Of a stretch of DNA of 64,000 bases, positions 36,326 to 44,312 are shown one piece after another. The notes beneath the pieces are model-generated. The model did no database searches and was not told where the DNA came from. It saw only the letters and a list, made by a program, of their open reading frames with translations. A program made the translations under genes and the position numbers. How positions within the stretch are numbered: the stretch's first letter is position 1; each line of letters opens with the position of its first letter. Source of the stretch: Rhizobium sp. S152 (GTDB lineage: Bacteria; Pseudomonadota; Alphaproteobacteria; Rhizobiales; Rhizobiaceae); NCBI RefSeq assembly GCF_030380735.1, contig NZ_JAUDRZ010000029.1:22653-86652 (forward strand). The letters run 5' to 3'.

Positions 36326-37330
36326 ATGGTAGATGTTCCGCCAATGGTAGAAATCCACCGCGCGGGCTCACCCACACAAATCGACATGTTCTCGGCACTA
36401 CCTGAGGGCAAGACTTGTCGCGAGCCTTCGGGCGCGCGATTTCGTCACGACACCATGAGCGAGCAACAGATGTTGGCCTATCTGCAGGCAACGGGCCGCT
36501 ACCGCATTTTGCGAAAATTGGATCCTCGCCCGATCGCTTTCAATCTCAGGCCTGGATTTCCGCTGCGGGGTGTCATCCTCGATACCGAGACTACCGGGCT
36601 TAGCAGTCGCAAGGACGAGATTATCGAGATCGGAGCGATCGCCTTTACCTTTGATGAGAGTGGCATCGTCGGTGACGTAGCGGGGATCTATGGAGGCCTG
36701 CAGGAGCCTAGCGCCTCAATACCAGCGGAGATCACGAAGCTCACTGGCATTACAGACGAGATGGTGGCCGGGCAACTGATCGATATCCAGGCGCTGAGAG
36801 CGTTGGTTGATCCTGCTGATCTGATCATTGCGCACAATGCCAGTTTCGACAGGCCGTTTTGCGAGGCTTTTTCGCCTATGTTCTCGGATAAGGCATGGGC
36901 CTGCTCCAATGCCGAAATTGACTGGTCGGCTCGCGGCTTTGAGGGAACGAAGCTGGGCTACCTCGTCGGCCAAGCAGGTTTTTTCCATGAGAGCCACCGC
37001 GCTGTGGATGACTGCTTTGCCCTGCTGGAAGTGCTGGATCGGGCTAGCGAACTCGACCGAGCGACGCCTTTTGCTGAACTCTATGAATCGAGTCAGCGGT
37101 CCCGTGCGCGAATCTTTGCGGAAAACAGCCCTTTCGACCTCAAGGACCATCTGAAAGCACGCGGTTATCGTTGGTCTGACGGCAGCGAAGGTCGTCCAAA
37201 ATGCTGGTGGATTGAGGTGGATGAGGCCAGCGTGGAAAGCGAGCTTCGCTATCTTCGTACGGATATTTACCGCTACGATGCCGATCCACCCATTCGGTAC
37301 CTCACCGCCTTTGACAGGTTCAAGGCGTAG
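36326..37330 (+). CDS. DEDDh 3'-5' exonuclease (DNA polymerase III epsilon-like)
   Basis: This protein of about 334 residues has an exonuclease domain in the middle (~90-265). ExoI is VILDTETTGLSSRKDEIIEI, ExoII IIAHNASFDRPF, and ExoIII SHRAVDDCFALLEVL, giving the DEDDh set of metal ligands. The C-terminal ~70 residues contain DLKDHLKARGYRWSDG and CWWIEVDEASVESELRYLR, an extension seen in rhizobial homologues and not in DnaQ. It is a proofreading-type nuclease in the cytoplasm and is close to dinB and imuA-imuB-dnaE2. The start among 36326, 36344 and 36386 is uncertain because no clear ribosome site is seen. Confidence 0.85.
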   Translation: MVDVPPMVEIHRAGSPTQIDMFSALPEGKTCREPSGARFRHDTMSEQQMLAYLQATGRYRILRKLDPRPIAFNLRPGFPLRGVILDTETTGLSSRKDEIIEIGAIAFTFDESGIVGDVAGIYGGLQEPSASIPAEITKLTGITDEMVAGQLIDIQALRALVDPADLIIAHNASFDRPFCEAFSPMFSDKAWACSNAEIDWSARGFEGTKLGYLVGQAGFFHESHRAVDDCFALLEVLDRASELDRATPFAELYESSQRSRARIFAENSPFDLKDHLKARGYRWSDGSEGRPKCWWIEVDEASVESELRYLRTDIYRYDADPPIRYLTAFDRFKA

Positions 37331-37443
37331 CTGTTTGCATCGACAGCAGACATCCGCGACAGCCCAGGCCGGGCCCTGCTTGGCGGATCCCTCAGCAAGA
37401 AGTTCAAGTAGACAGCAGCGATTGTCGGCGGTTTGATATCGGA

Positions 37444-38532
37444 TCAGAGCATCAACAGCAATTGATCGGTCTGAAGGCCATCTGTTCGTTCAAGCGAGGA
37501 TAGGGTCACACCGAGCAAACGCACGCCCTTTGCCGACGGGAAGATGGGCTTGATCAGTGAGTCGATGGTCTCCTCAATCGCGCTTGCCGATAAAAACGAT
37601 CGTTCTCCTGTCCTGGCCCGCGTGATTTGTGTGAAGTCAGCATATTTCACCTTCAAGGTGACCGTCTTCGGCCGGATAGCGTTGACCTCGCAATATCGCC
37701 AAACCTTGGCGATCAGTGGCCGCATTCCTTCGAGTGCCGGATCATAGCTATGAATATCCTGGGCGAACGTGTCCTCGGCGCTTATGGATTTGCGAACTCT
37801 GTCCGGCTTGACGCGGCGTTCATCGACACCTCGGGCGACGCCGTAAAAGTAGGGGCCAGCCTTTCCAAAATGCTGCGTCAGGAACTGCAGTGACTGGGCC
37901 TTGAGGTCGGCCCCCGTCTGGATCCCCAGCCGGTGCATCTTCTCGGCCGTGGCTGGCCCGACACCATGGAATTTCCTTACCGTCAGCCCGTCGACGAAAG
38001 CAGGGCCATTTCTCGGCGTGATGACCGCCTGGCCGTTCGGCTTGTTGAGGTCGGAGGCCATCTTGGCGAGAAACTTGTTGTAAGAGATGCCGGCCGAAGC
38101 ATTCAGCCCTGTGACCGCCTTGATCTTCGCGCGGATCTCCAGCGCGATCTCGGTGGCGATCTTCATATCTTTCAGATTCTCGGTGACATCGAGATAGGCC
38201 TCGTCAAGCGACAGTGGCTCGATCAACGGCGTGTATTCGGCAAAGATCTCACGGATCTGCTGCGAGACGGCGCGATAGACCTCGAAGCGTGGCGTCACAA
38301 AAATCAGATCAGGGCATTTGCGGGCGGCCGTGACCGAAGGCATCGCCGAATGAATACCGAATTTTCGGGCTTCATAGCTGGCTGCAGCAACCACGCCGCG
38401 CGCGGCAGCTCCACCGACCGCCACCGGCTTTCCGCGCAGCTCCGGGTTATCGCGCTGTTCCACCGACGCGTAGAAGGCGTCCATGTCGACGTGGATAATC
38501 TTTCTGATGGTCGCGGCAGCCATAACATCCAT
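37444..38532 (-). CDS. dinB: DNA polymerase IV (Y-family translesion polymerase)
   Basis: The protein is about 362 residues. It opens IRKIIHVDMDAFYASVEQRD with the first catalytic Asp, followed by the steric/template residues in YEARKFGIHSAMP and the second acidic pair in PLSLDEAYLDVT. A helix-hairpin-helix segment is KFHGVGPATAEKMHRLG, and the little-finger domain ends near LLGVTLSSLERTD. ATG at 38532 has GAGG eight bases upstream; ATG at 38559 would overlap the preceding small ORF. The usual QLxLF clamp motif appears only as DQLLLML at the C-terminus. It is in an operon with the small ORF and LexA box upstream, so SOS-induced. Confidence 0.92.
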   Translation of the reverse strand: MDVMAAATIRKIIHVDMDAFYASVEQRDNPELRGKPVAVGGAAARGVVAAASYEARKFGIHSAMPSVTAARKCPDLIFVTPRFEVYRAVSQQIREIFAEYTPLIEPLSLDEAYLDVTENLKDMKIATEIALEIRAKIKAVTGLNASAGISYNKFLAKMASDLNKPNGQAVITPRNGPAFVDGLTVRKFHGVGPATAEKMHRLGIQTGADLKAQSLQFLTQHFGKAGPYFYGVARGVDERRVKPDRVRKSISAEDTFAQDIHSYDPALEGMRPLIAKVWRYCEVNAIRPKTVTLKVKYADFTQITRARTGERSFLSASAIEETIDSLIKPIFPSAKGVRLLGVTLSSLERTDGLQTDQLLLML

Positions 38533-38542
38533 CGGTGCAACC

Positions 38543-38758
38543 TCAGGCGGGACAGCCATGATTGGGTCCGCGCTTGCCGCCCGGCCCTATGACGTCCTCC
38601 CAGTACCTGGTCTCGGTTTCGTCGAACTCTTGGGCCAATTCCGGATAAGGGCGGGTGTCGTCTCGCAGTTCGACCCAGGGATCCTGGACTGCCCGACGAA
38701 ATTCAGGTTGCGACATCGACGATCTTGCGGGATCTAGTTTGAGCCAGCTCATGTCCAT
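38543..38758 (-). CDS. Small LexA-controlled protein upstream of dinB
   Basis: This 71-residue protein starts at the ATG at 38758 (an in-frame ATG follows at 38752). It is acidic and Trp-containing: MDMSWLKLDPARSSMSQPEF, then ELAQEFDETETRYWEDVIG. The segment between the LexA box and dinB is occupied only by this gene, which ends 10 bases before or overlaps the dinB start. I do not recognise a domain. Small ORFs preceding dinB in rhizobial plasmids occur repeatedly, so a role as a polymerase or clamp accessory is possible but unproven. Confidence 0.7.
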   Translation of the reverse strand: MDMSWLKLDPARSSMSQPEFRRAVQDPWVELRDDTRPYPELAQEFDETETRYWEDVIGPGGKRGPNHGCPA

Positions 38759-38776
38759 ATTCTTTTCTTCTGTATA

Positions 38777-38791
38777 GAACAAAATAAGAAC
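38777..38791 (-). promoter_or_regulatory. LexA (SOS) box of the dinB operon
   Basis: GAAC-AAAATAA-GAAC matches exactly the alphaproteobacterial LexA consensus GAAC-N7-GAAC (GTTC-N7-GTTC on the coding strand). It lies about 19 bases upstream of the small ORF start, in promoter position. Confidence 0.85.
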
Positions 38792-38840
38792 ATCTTTGGC
38801 GAGAGTCAAATGGCACAATGTCGATTGAGAACTGCCGTGA

Positions 38841-39614
38841 TCACAAAAGCATTGCCTGCTGAAGCGGTTCGCCGTCTTTTGCAGCGATCGATGATCCGTA
38901 TGGCTCGCGAGACGATACGATCAGCACCTCGTCCGGTAGCGGCCGCGCCAGGCGCATCGCCTCGTCCCACGGCGCCCGCATCCACACGTCGGTCTCCTCC
39001 GGCGTCAGCAGCAGCACCGGCATCGCCTTTTCGTGGATCGGCTTCACCAGATCGTTCGGTTCCGCCGTGAGGAAGCCGTAGAGGTCATTGATGGTCAGCC
39101 CGTCCGTCACCCTCCGGACGCTCTGCCATTGCGGCATATGAATGCCGGCGAAGAACATCAGCGGCTTTGCCCCGTCACGGGCGAACCACGCATTCGGCAC
39201 TTTGCCGCCGTCCTCCTGGCTAGCGGGGTCGGGCTCTGCGAAGCTGGTGACCGGCACGAGGCATCGATGCTCGACGCCGAACCACCGCCTCCAATGGGGC
39301 AGGTTAAGCTTGCGAATATTGGTGACGCCGCGGTCTGGCTCCATGCGAATGAGCTCGTTCATATCGATCGCCTGACCTTTGGCTTTGAGTTTTACGGCGC
39401 GGGTTTCCGCCGCCTTCTTCTGGACGAAGATCGGGGAGGGGAGGCCCCACCGCGCGTGGACGAGCTGCTTGCGGCCATCGGCTGTATTGCGGATGATTGG
39501 CCCTATCTGGTCCGGGTTCATCTGGTAGGACGGCATCATGTTGATCAGGCTTTCGACGTCCTGCGCCCATTTGCTGACCCAGTCCTTGTCTTCCATTCGA
39601 TATAGATTGCACAT
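38841..39614 (-). CDS. SRAP / HMCES-type abasic-site DNA-protein crosslinking protein
   Basis: This 257-residue protein starts MCNLYRM at the ATG at 39614, leaving Cys2 as the N-terminal catalytic Cys after Met removal, as required in YedK/HMCES. Other family features are ARWGLPSP, the Asn-rich TNIRKLNLPHWRRW, LVPVTSFAEPD with the active-site Glu, and the late His in VKPIHEKAMPVLL. The protein forms a thiazolidine link to abasic sites in single-stranded DNA and shields them. It lies 20 bases from the dinB operon promoter and fits the repair block. A weak LexA-like site precedes it. Confidence 0.9.
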   Translation of the reverse strand: MCNLYRMEDKDWVSKWAQDVESLINMMPSYQMNPDQIGPIIRNTADGRKQLVHARWGLPSPIFVQKKAAETRAVKLKAKGQAIDMNELIRMEPDRGVTNIRKLNLPHWRRWFGVEHRCLVPVTSFAEPDPASQEDGGKVPNAWFARDGAKPLMFFAGIHMPQWQSVRRVTDGLTINDLYGFLTAEPNDLVKPIHEKAMPVLLLTPEETDVWMRAPWDEAMRLARPLPDEVLIVSSREPYGSSIAAKDGEPLQQAMLL

Positions 39615-39636
39615 CAGCGCCCATCGCCTTCCAATA

Positions 39637-39651
39637 GAACCGGGGGCTAAC
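39637..39651 (-). promoter_or_regulatory. Possible degenerate LexA box of the SRAP gene
   Basis: GAAC-CGGGGGC-TAAC matches GAAC-N7-GAAC with one mismatch, 23 bases upstream of the SRAP start. The GC-rich spacer is atypical, so this is weak. Confidence 0.25.
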
Positions 39652-39900
39652 TTAGCGGATGTCGTGCCGATCGCCAGTCGATCGAGACGTCGGAATTGCC
39701 CTCTCACTCGCGCAATCCTTGCTAAAGTCGGCTCAGCTTCCTGTCGCCGGTCAAGGTTCGATTTCCGCTCGGCTGCCGGCTTTGCTGCCAGACGCTGCCG
39801 GCGTAAAACTGGACGGGCCTAGGACTATTCGCTATCTCCAGGTCCCACAGTTCGGCCAAACACGTGGTCGATTATCCAATCATCTCAAAGAGGCTACGGA

Positions 39901-40557
39901 TTGAAGAAAGTACAACGCACATTCACGATCGAGTACAAATCCGGTCGCCGCAAAATCGGCGCGCAGCCCAGCTCGATCTGGGGCAATGTGGACCTTAAGT
40001 CTGCCGCTCGGGCGGTTGAAGCCGAGGGGATTCCGTTTCTCTCGCCCAATCCTCTCAAGGAAGCCTCGGCACAGGACACTTCTGTGCTGCCAGATAGTCA
40101 AAGGGATTTGACCCGTCTGGTGGAAAAGGCAGAAATCCCGACAAATGGCCAAGCGATGCCTTCCGCAATTGAAGCGGGGCCAGTCACCCAAGTTGAGGGG
40201 CCTGCCATCGTGGAAGACGTAACTTCATCCCCTAAGCAGCATCTTCTCGATATTGTTCATCATGAGCCAAAGCCGGACGTGGCAGCAAAGGCTTCCATCG
40301 GCACCAACAGTGCCCGCCGGTTGAACAAGCGGCTTGGAAGGACAAACAAGTTTGCGAGCGACGACATCGACCAACGCAAGACCGTCAACCGTGCGCCGAA
40401 GAATTTGCGAGAGACAACGGTTGAGTTGACTTCAGCCAGTGACGCACGGGTGGACCTAGCGGAGTTGGAGACTGAGAACCGGCGATTGCGCGTGCTGTTG
40501 GCCGAAAAGCTTCGTGCGGAGAATGCCATCCTGCGCTCGATGCTGCAATGCAACTGA
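39901..40557 (+). CDS. Rhizobial plasmid-type hypothetical protein with C-terminal coiled coil
   Basis: This 218-residue protein starts at a TTG at 39901 with AAAGAGG upstream. The N-terminal ~40 residues (TFTIEYKSGRRKIGAQPSSI, WGNVDLKSAARAVE) form a short domain that recurs in rhizobial proteins sometimes called transcriptional regulators. The middle is low-complexity and Pro/Gln-rich. The C-terminal ~35 residues (LAELETENRRLRVLLAEKLR) are a clear leucine-zipper-like coiled coil, so it probably forms dimers. Basic residues before the coil (RRLNKRLGRTNKFAS) would suit DNA binding. Function unknown. Confidence 0.6.
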   Translation: MKKVQRTFTIEYKSGRRKIGAQPSSIWGNVDLKSAARAVEAEGIPFLSPNPLKEASAQDTSVLPDSQRDLTRLVEKAEIPTNGQAMPSAIEAGPVTQVEGPAIVEDVTSSPKQHLLDIVHHEPKPDVAAKASIGTNSARRLNKRLGRTNKFASDDIDQRKTVNRAPKNLRETTVELTSASDARVDLAELETENRRLRVLLAEKLRAENAILRSMLQCN

Positions 40558-40696
40558 CATAAAGCGATTGGCACTTCAGGCGTATCGCCTTCTCGGGCCG
40601 GCGACCGCCACAGTGAGGCTGAAGCTCAAATATTTGGTCAGTGCGTCGAAGGGCTCTGATCCCCTCGCGAGCTAAAAGCTGCCGAAAAGATGATTG

Positions 40697-40864
40697 TTAT
40701 GCGCCGGTGCCGTTTTTTTGCAGCAGCCCTTTCTTCTCTAGGTCTTCGGCAATCAGGTTCTCGATATATGAAGCTACCGAGCGGCGCTCGCTCTTGGCGG
40801 CTGCCTTTACGGCCTCACTCAACTCCGGATCGACGCGAATGCCTATTGCGGCAGTCTTCGCCAT
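40697..40864 (-). CDS. Ribbon-helix-helix antitoxin-like protein, orphan
   Basis: This 55-residue protein starts at the ATG at 40864 with GAGGGAAAG upstream. It reads MAKTAAIGIRVDPELSEAVK, then ERRSVASYIENLIAEDLEKK. The beta-strand with alternating residues, followed by two helices, is the ribbon-helix-helix fold of CopG/ParD-type DNA-binding antitoxins. No toxin gene is next to it on either side, so it may be an orphan antitoxin or a plasmid regulator. Confidence 0.7.
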   Translation of the reverse strand: MAKTAAIGIRVDPELSEAVKAAAKSERRSVASYIENLIAEDLEKKGLLQKNGTGA

Positions 40865-41196
40865 TCTTTCCCTCAAAAATCAAAGTTTGCAATCTACGAA
40901 CATTTATCGCACTTCGGCGTTGACCGCCATGAAATCAATCAATATACAAATACTAACAAACGCTAACAATTTGAGAAGCTAACACTCGCGCCGGTACAGT
41001 AGCGCGGCGTTTCAGGTGAGCCGCACAGTTGAGTTCGCCGCATCGCTGGCCAGTATAATGGATCGGAATAGAACTGCATTTTTCCCTGATGTGCGCCCAA
41101 GCGACCGCATCGGGCTGATCGTTGCGCAGAAAGGCGCCTCTATTGGAGGTTGTTCAGTGCATCCAAGCTGATGTGCTCAAATGGAGGATCGGGCGA
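40865..41196. other. AT-rich intergenic interval
   Basis: No gene is seen. Three CTAACA direct repeats at 40953, 40963 and 40979 lie about 90-115 bases upstream of the ribbon-helix-helix gene start and might serve as its operator. Confidence 0.3.
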
Positions 41197-41829
41197 ATGA
41201 CCAATTCGCAGCACGCAGTCGAAACAACGCGTCGAAGCTTCCTGACAGGCGCAGCCGCATCGATCACTGAGGCAGCGGGAGCTGGTCGGATCGCACGGGG
41301 CGGGAACGGCGTTGGTGACGCCGATCCGGTTGTGTCACTGTGGCAGGAATGGCTGGTGGCGCACAAATCCTTCGGCGAAGCCTGCCGTCGGCAGCAGACG
41401 CTTGAAACGGAAATGCTTCGCGAACTCCGCAGTTTTCCGAGAGTTAAGATCGTGTTTTCCGAGGACGAGGGATTCGTCTGGGCGTACACCGCAGAAGAGA
41501 TCGATCGCCTTCTGCCGAACTCCAGAAACGAGGACGTGCGACGGAAGGCATGGGCTGAATTAGCAACACAAAACCTCGATTGGAACGCGGTCGATGTTCG
41601 CATCGGATATTCCAAAGCCAAGGAGACTGAAGCGGAAAACGCTGACCGGGAGGATGAGCTATCCGATGCACTATGGGGCGCTGCACCCCAGTCGTTCGCC
41701 GGCATCGCAGCAAAGCTGCATTGCGTTTTGGAGACGGAGGATCCAGGCTCGGGTTTGCAGGAAGCGCCGTGGCCGCAGCTGCGCGCTATTCTTGCCGATC
41801 TTGTGCGGATTGCGACACCTGGCGATTGA
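41197..41829 (+). CDS. Tat-signal hypothetical protein
   Basis: This 210-residue protein starts at the ATG at 41197 after GGAGGATCGGG. The N-terminus has a twin-arginine motif (TTRRSFLTGAAASI). The following hydrophobic stretch is short, so export is not certain. The remainder is helical and acidic, with WQEWLVAHKSFGEACRRQQT and IDRLLPNSRNEDVRRKAWAE. No catalytic motif is recognised. Proteins with this Tat-like start and WxxW/H segments recur in Rhizobiaceae with unknown function. Confidence 0.6.
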   Translation: MTNSQHAVETTRRSFLTGAAASITEAAGAGRIARGGNGVGDADPVVSLWQEWLVAHKSFGEACRRQQTLETEMLRELRSFPRVKIVFSEDEGFVWAYTAEEIDRLLPNSRNEDVRRKAWAELATQNLDWNAVDVRIGYSKAKETEAENADREDELSDALWGAAPQSFAGIAAKLHCVLETEDPGSGLQEAPWPQLRAILADLVRIATPGD

Positions 41830-42028
41830 TTGTCCAGGCACTCTTTAGCCGTTGCGGAAGACGTTAGCGCTGTCCCAATGGTGAAGCGTTCCGTTCGCCG
41901 TTCCGGCAGGAACTGCATCTCCGCAATTACGGTCGTTTGCGGTTATATGACATTCGCGGCGTCAGCCGGGTCCGCAAGCGGCTCTTGCCCCCAATGCAGA
42001 CGGTCGGGTGTTTCCCTAGTTTCGGCTC

Positions 42029-43168
42029 TCAAGAGAGCGATTGAGTGTCCGAAGCGACACCGATAACCAGTTCGTAGGCCGTGCTGCGGCCGCCAGCTTC
42101 CCCTTTGCGCAGGATGCCTTTTGCCAAAAGGTCTGCGATGTCACGCGACGCGGTGTCCTGGGATGCGTTCGTCAATTTCGCCCATTTGGTCGATGTGAGC
42201 TTCCCTTCGAAATTCCCCTCCAGCAACCGATTGAGAACCTTGGCCTGTCGGGGATTGAGGTCGCGCGCGACATGGGTCTGCCAGAACGCATTCTTCAGCA
42301 TGACATTGTCGAGAGTTAGAAGGGCGGCGCTCAGCGCACTGCTTAGACGATCGAGAAACCATTGAATCCATTTTGTGATATCGAGGTTCTCCTGGGCGGT
42401 CACTGATTGCAATGCTTCGTAGTACCCGGCACGCGATTTCTCGATTGCTGCGGACATGGAATAAAGCCGTTGAGCGCCCCCGCCACCGCGCGCAAGGACC
42501 ATGTCGGCAATCGCGCGGGTTATCCGGCCATTGCCGTCGCCGAACGGATGGATGGCGACGAACCACAAATGCGAGATAGCTGCCTTGAGGAGAGGATCCA
42601 TCTGCTGTGATCCATTGAACCAATCGAGGAATGCCTTCATCTCTGCCTCCAGGCGATCGGCCGGCGGCGCGACATAGTGCACCTTCTCATGCCCGAAAGC
42701 TCCGGACACTATTTCCATGCGGCCTCCGGAATCGTCACGCCAATCGCCTACGCGAAGTCGATGTCCCCATTCATTGCGACCGGTGGGAAATAGCGCGGCG
42801 TGCCACTGAAAAAGACGTTCCGATGTTAAAGGTTTGAAGCAGTCAATCGTTGCGTCGAGTGTTATGTGAACGATTCCATCGATCGAGCGGCTGGGCGTCA
42901 CGAAGCCATCGATATCAATACCAAGTCGTCTAGCCAATGAGGATCTGACCTGTTGCTCATCCAGCCTTTCCCCCTCAATCGCTGACGATTTTACGACGTC
43001 GTCCGTCAGCGCCCGCAGGAATGTTGTTTCACGAGTTCGAAAGCCGAGGCTCTCTACGCGACCAATAAGGCGGCCCTGGTCAAGGCGCACGTTTGCGAGC
43101 GAGGTCGCAAGCTCGTCTGATTGCCATTCAAAACTTGGCCAATTTGGAGACTGCCAAATATAGGTCAT
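42029..43168 (-). CDS. Fic-domain AMPylase-type protein with winged-helix C-terminus
   Basis: This 379-residue protein starts at the ATG at 43168 (MTYIWQSPNWPSFEW, the usual DUF4172 opening). The inhibitory helix carries SSAIEGERL, matching the (S/T)xxxE(G/N) motif, and the Fic core is VAIHPFGDGNGRITRAIADM with catalytic His and complete phosphate-binding residues, so it should transfer AMP (or another phosphate-containing group) under intramolecular inhibition. The C-terminal ~70 residues form a winged helix (TKWAKLTNASQDTASRDIAD, LLAKGILRKGEAGGRSTAYE), so the protein may bind its own operator. The four half-sites just upstream fit this. Its target is unknown. Confidence 0.87.
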   Translation of the reverse strand: MTYIWQSPNWPSFEWQSDELATSLANVRLDQGRLIGRVESLGFRTRETTFLRALTDDVVKSSAIEGERLDEQQVRSSLARRLGIDIDGFVTPSRSIDGIVHITLDATIDCFKPLTSERLFQWHAALFPTGRNEWGHRLRVGDWRDDSGGRMEIVSGAFGHEKVHYVAPPADRLEAEMKAFLDWFNGSQQMDPLLKAAISHLWFVAIHPFGDGNGRITRAIADMVLARGGGGAQRLYSMSAAIEKSRAGYYEALQSVTAQENLDITKWIQWFLDRLSSALSAALLTLDNVMLKNAFWQTHVARDLNPRQAKVLNRLLEGNFEGKLTSTKWAKLTNASQDTASRDIADLLAKGILRKGEAGGRSTAYELVIGVASDTQSLS

Positions 43169-43188
43169 ACTCCATGATTGAGACTTGA

Positions 43189-43249
43189 TGCGGAGAATAG
43201 CAAGCTTATTCTCCGCAAACATGCGGAGTAAAATCGTGTTATCTCCGCA
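43189..43249. promoter_or_regulatory. Four alternating TGCGGAG half-sites upstream of fic
   Basis: TGCGGAGAATA (43189-43199), TATTCTCCGCA (43207-43217), TGCGGAGTAA (43222-43231) and TTATCTCCGCA (43239-43249). The first two form a perfect 11-bp inverted repeat with a 7-base loop. They cover -21 to -81 of the fic start. Confidence 0.65.
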
Positions 43250-43463
43250 ACCCTTCAAAAAAAGTCATATGGAGAGTTCGACAAGAACAGTGTGACGATC
43301 TCAGCTTTATCCCCGAATCCAAGCGGATTGTAATTTGAGCGGGCAAGAGCGGAAAAAATTCTCAAGGTAGCTAGCTGCCTGATTCCGATAACTATTCGCC
43401 GAATTTTCAATCATCAGGATAATATTCCCATCCCTTCGGTTGCTTGACTCTTCGCTGCGGCAG

Positions 43464-43478
43464 GAACAGAAACAGAAC
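43464..43478 (+). promoter_or_regulatory. LexA (SOS) box of imuA-imuB-dnaE2
   Basis: GAAC-AGAAACA-GAAC fits GAAC-N7-GAAC exactly and lies 70 bases upstream of imuA. Confidence 0.85.
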
Positions 43479-43547
43479 ATCCGCATTTGTCCAGCATGAT
43501 GCTGGTCCAAAATCTCCTCCACACGACCTTGAAGAGAGCCGTGAACG

Positions 43548-44312
43548 ATGACTGCTGCCCGAGTCCGAGGGATATCGGATGTGATCTCAGATCTGCGTGG
43601 GCGGATCTCAACGATGGAAGGCGTATCGGCCAGGAAAGCCGGCTGTCTTGCCTTCGGTGTTCCCGAGATCGATGCGATCCTGCCCGGCGGTGGGCTGGCC
43701 TACGGCGCATTGCACGAGTTCGCCGGTGGCGGGGCAGGGACTGTTGACGGTGCTGCCGCAGCATTGTGTGCCGCCGGCATCGCCGCGCGAACCAAGGGCC
43801 CGATCGTTTGGTGCCTGACCCGGCCCGACCTGTTCTTCCCCGCCCTGGCACAGGTTGGTCTTCATCCCGACCGGGTGATCTTCGTCGAGTCCGACAAGGA
43901 AGAGGACGTGCTTGCCAATATGGAGGAGGGCTTGGCCTTCGGTGGCCTCGGCGCCGTGGTCGGCGAACTCGTCCGATTGCCAATGGTCAGCTCCCGGCGG
44001 CTGCAGCTTGCCGCGGAACGCACGAGCACGATGGCGCTCGCGGTGCGGCGATGGCGACGGCAGACGGAGGCAAACGACTTTGGTCAGCCGACGGCCTCGA
44101 CGACACGGTGGCGTGTCAGCGTCATGCCGTCCGAGGACCTTCCGGTGCCTGGCGTCGGTCGGGCGCAGTGGTTTCTGGAACTGATGCGCGTGAAAGCGGG
44201 TGAATGTGCTGAGTTTCTCGTAAGGGCATGTGATGACAAGGGTCGTATCGATCTATCTCCCGGATCTGCCGACCGATCGGATCAGACGCGACGATCCCAC
44301 AATTCCGGCTGA
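43548..44312 (+). CDS. imuA: ImuA mutagenesis accessory protein
   Basis: This 254-residue protein has the ImuA/RecA-like core: GVPEIDAILPGGGLAYGALHEF, then AARTKGPIVWCLTRPDLFFP and RVIFVESDKEEDVLANMEEGLAFGG. RecA-type Walker motifs are degenerate, as in other ImuA proteins. It works with ImuB and DnaE2 in SOS mutagenesis in the cytoplasm. AAGAGAG precedes the ATG. Its end overlaps imuB by about 80 bases, which implies coupling. Confidence 0.9.
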   Translation: MTAARVRGISDVISDLRGRISTMEGVSARKAGCLAFGVPEIDAILPGGGLAYGALHEFAGGGAGTVDGAAAALCAAGIAARTKGPIVWCLTRPDLFFPALAQVGLHPDRVIFVESDKEEDVLANMEEGLAFGGLGAVVGELVRLPMVSSRRLQLAAERTSTMALAVRRWRRQTEANDFGQPTASTTRWRVSVMPSEDLPVPGVGRAQWFLELMRVKAGECAEFLVRACDDKGRIDLSPGSADRSDQTRRSHNSG

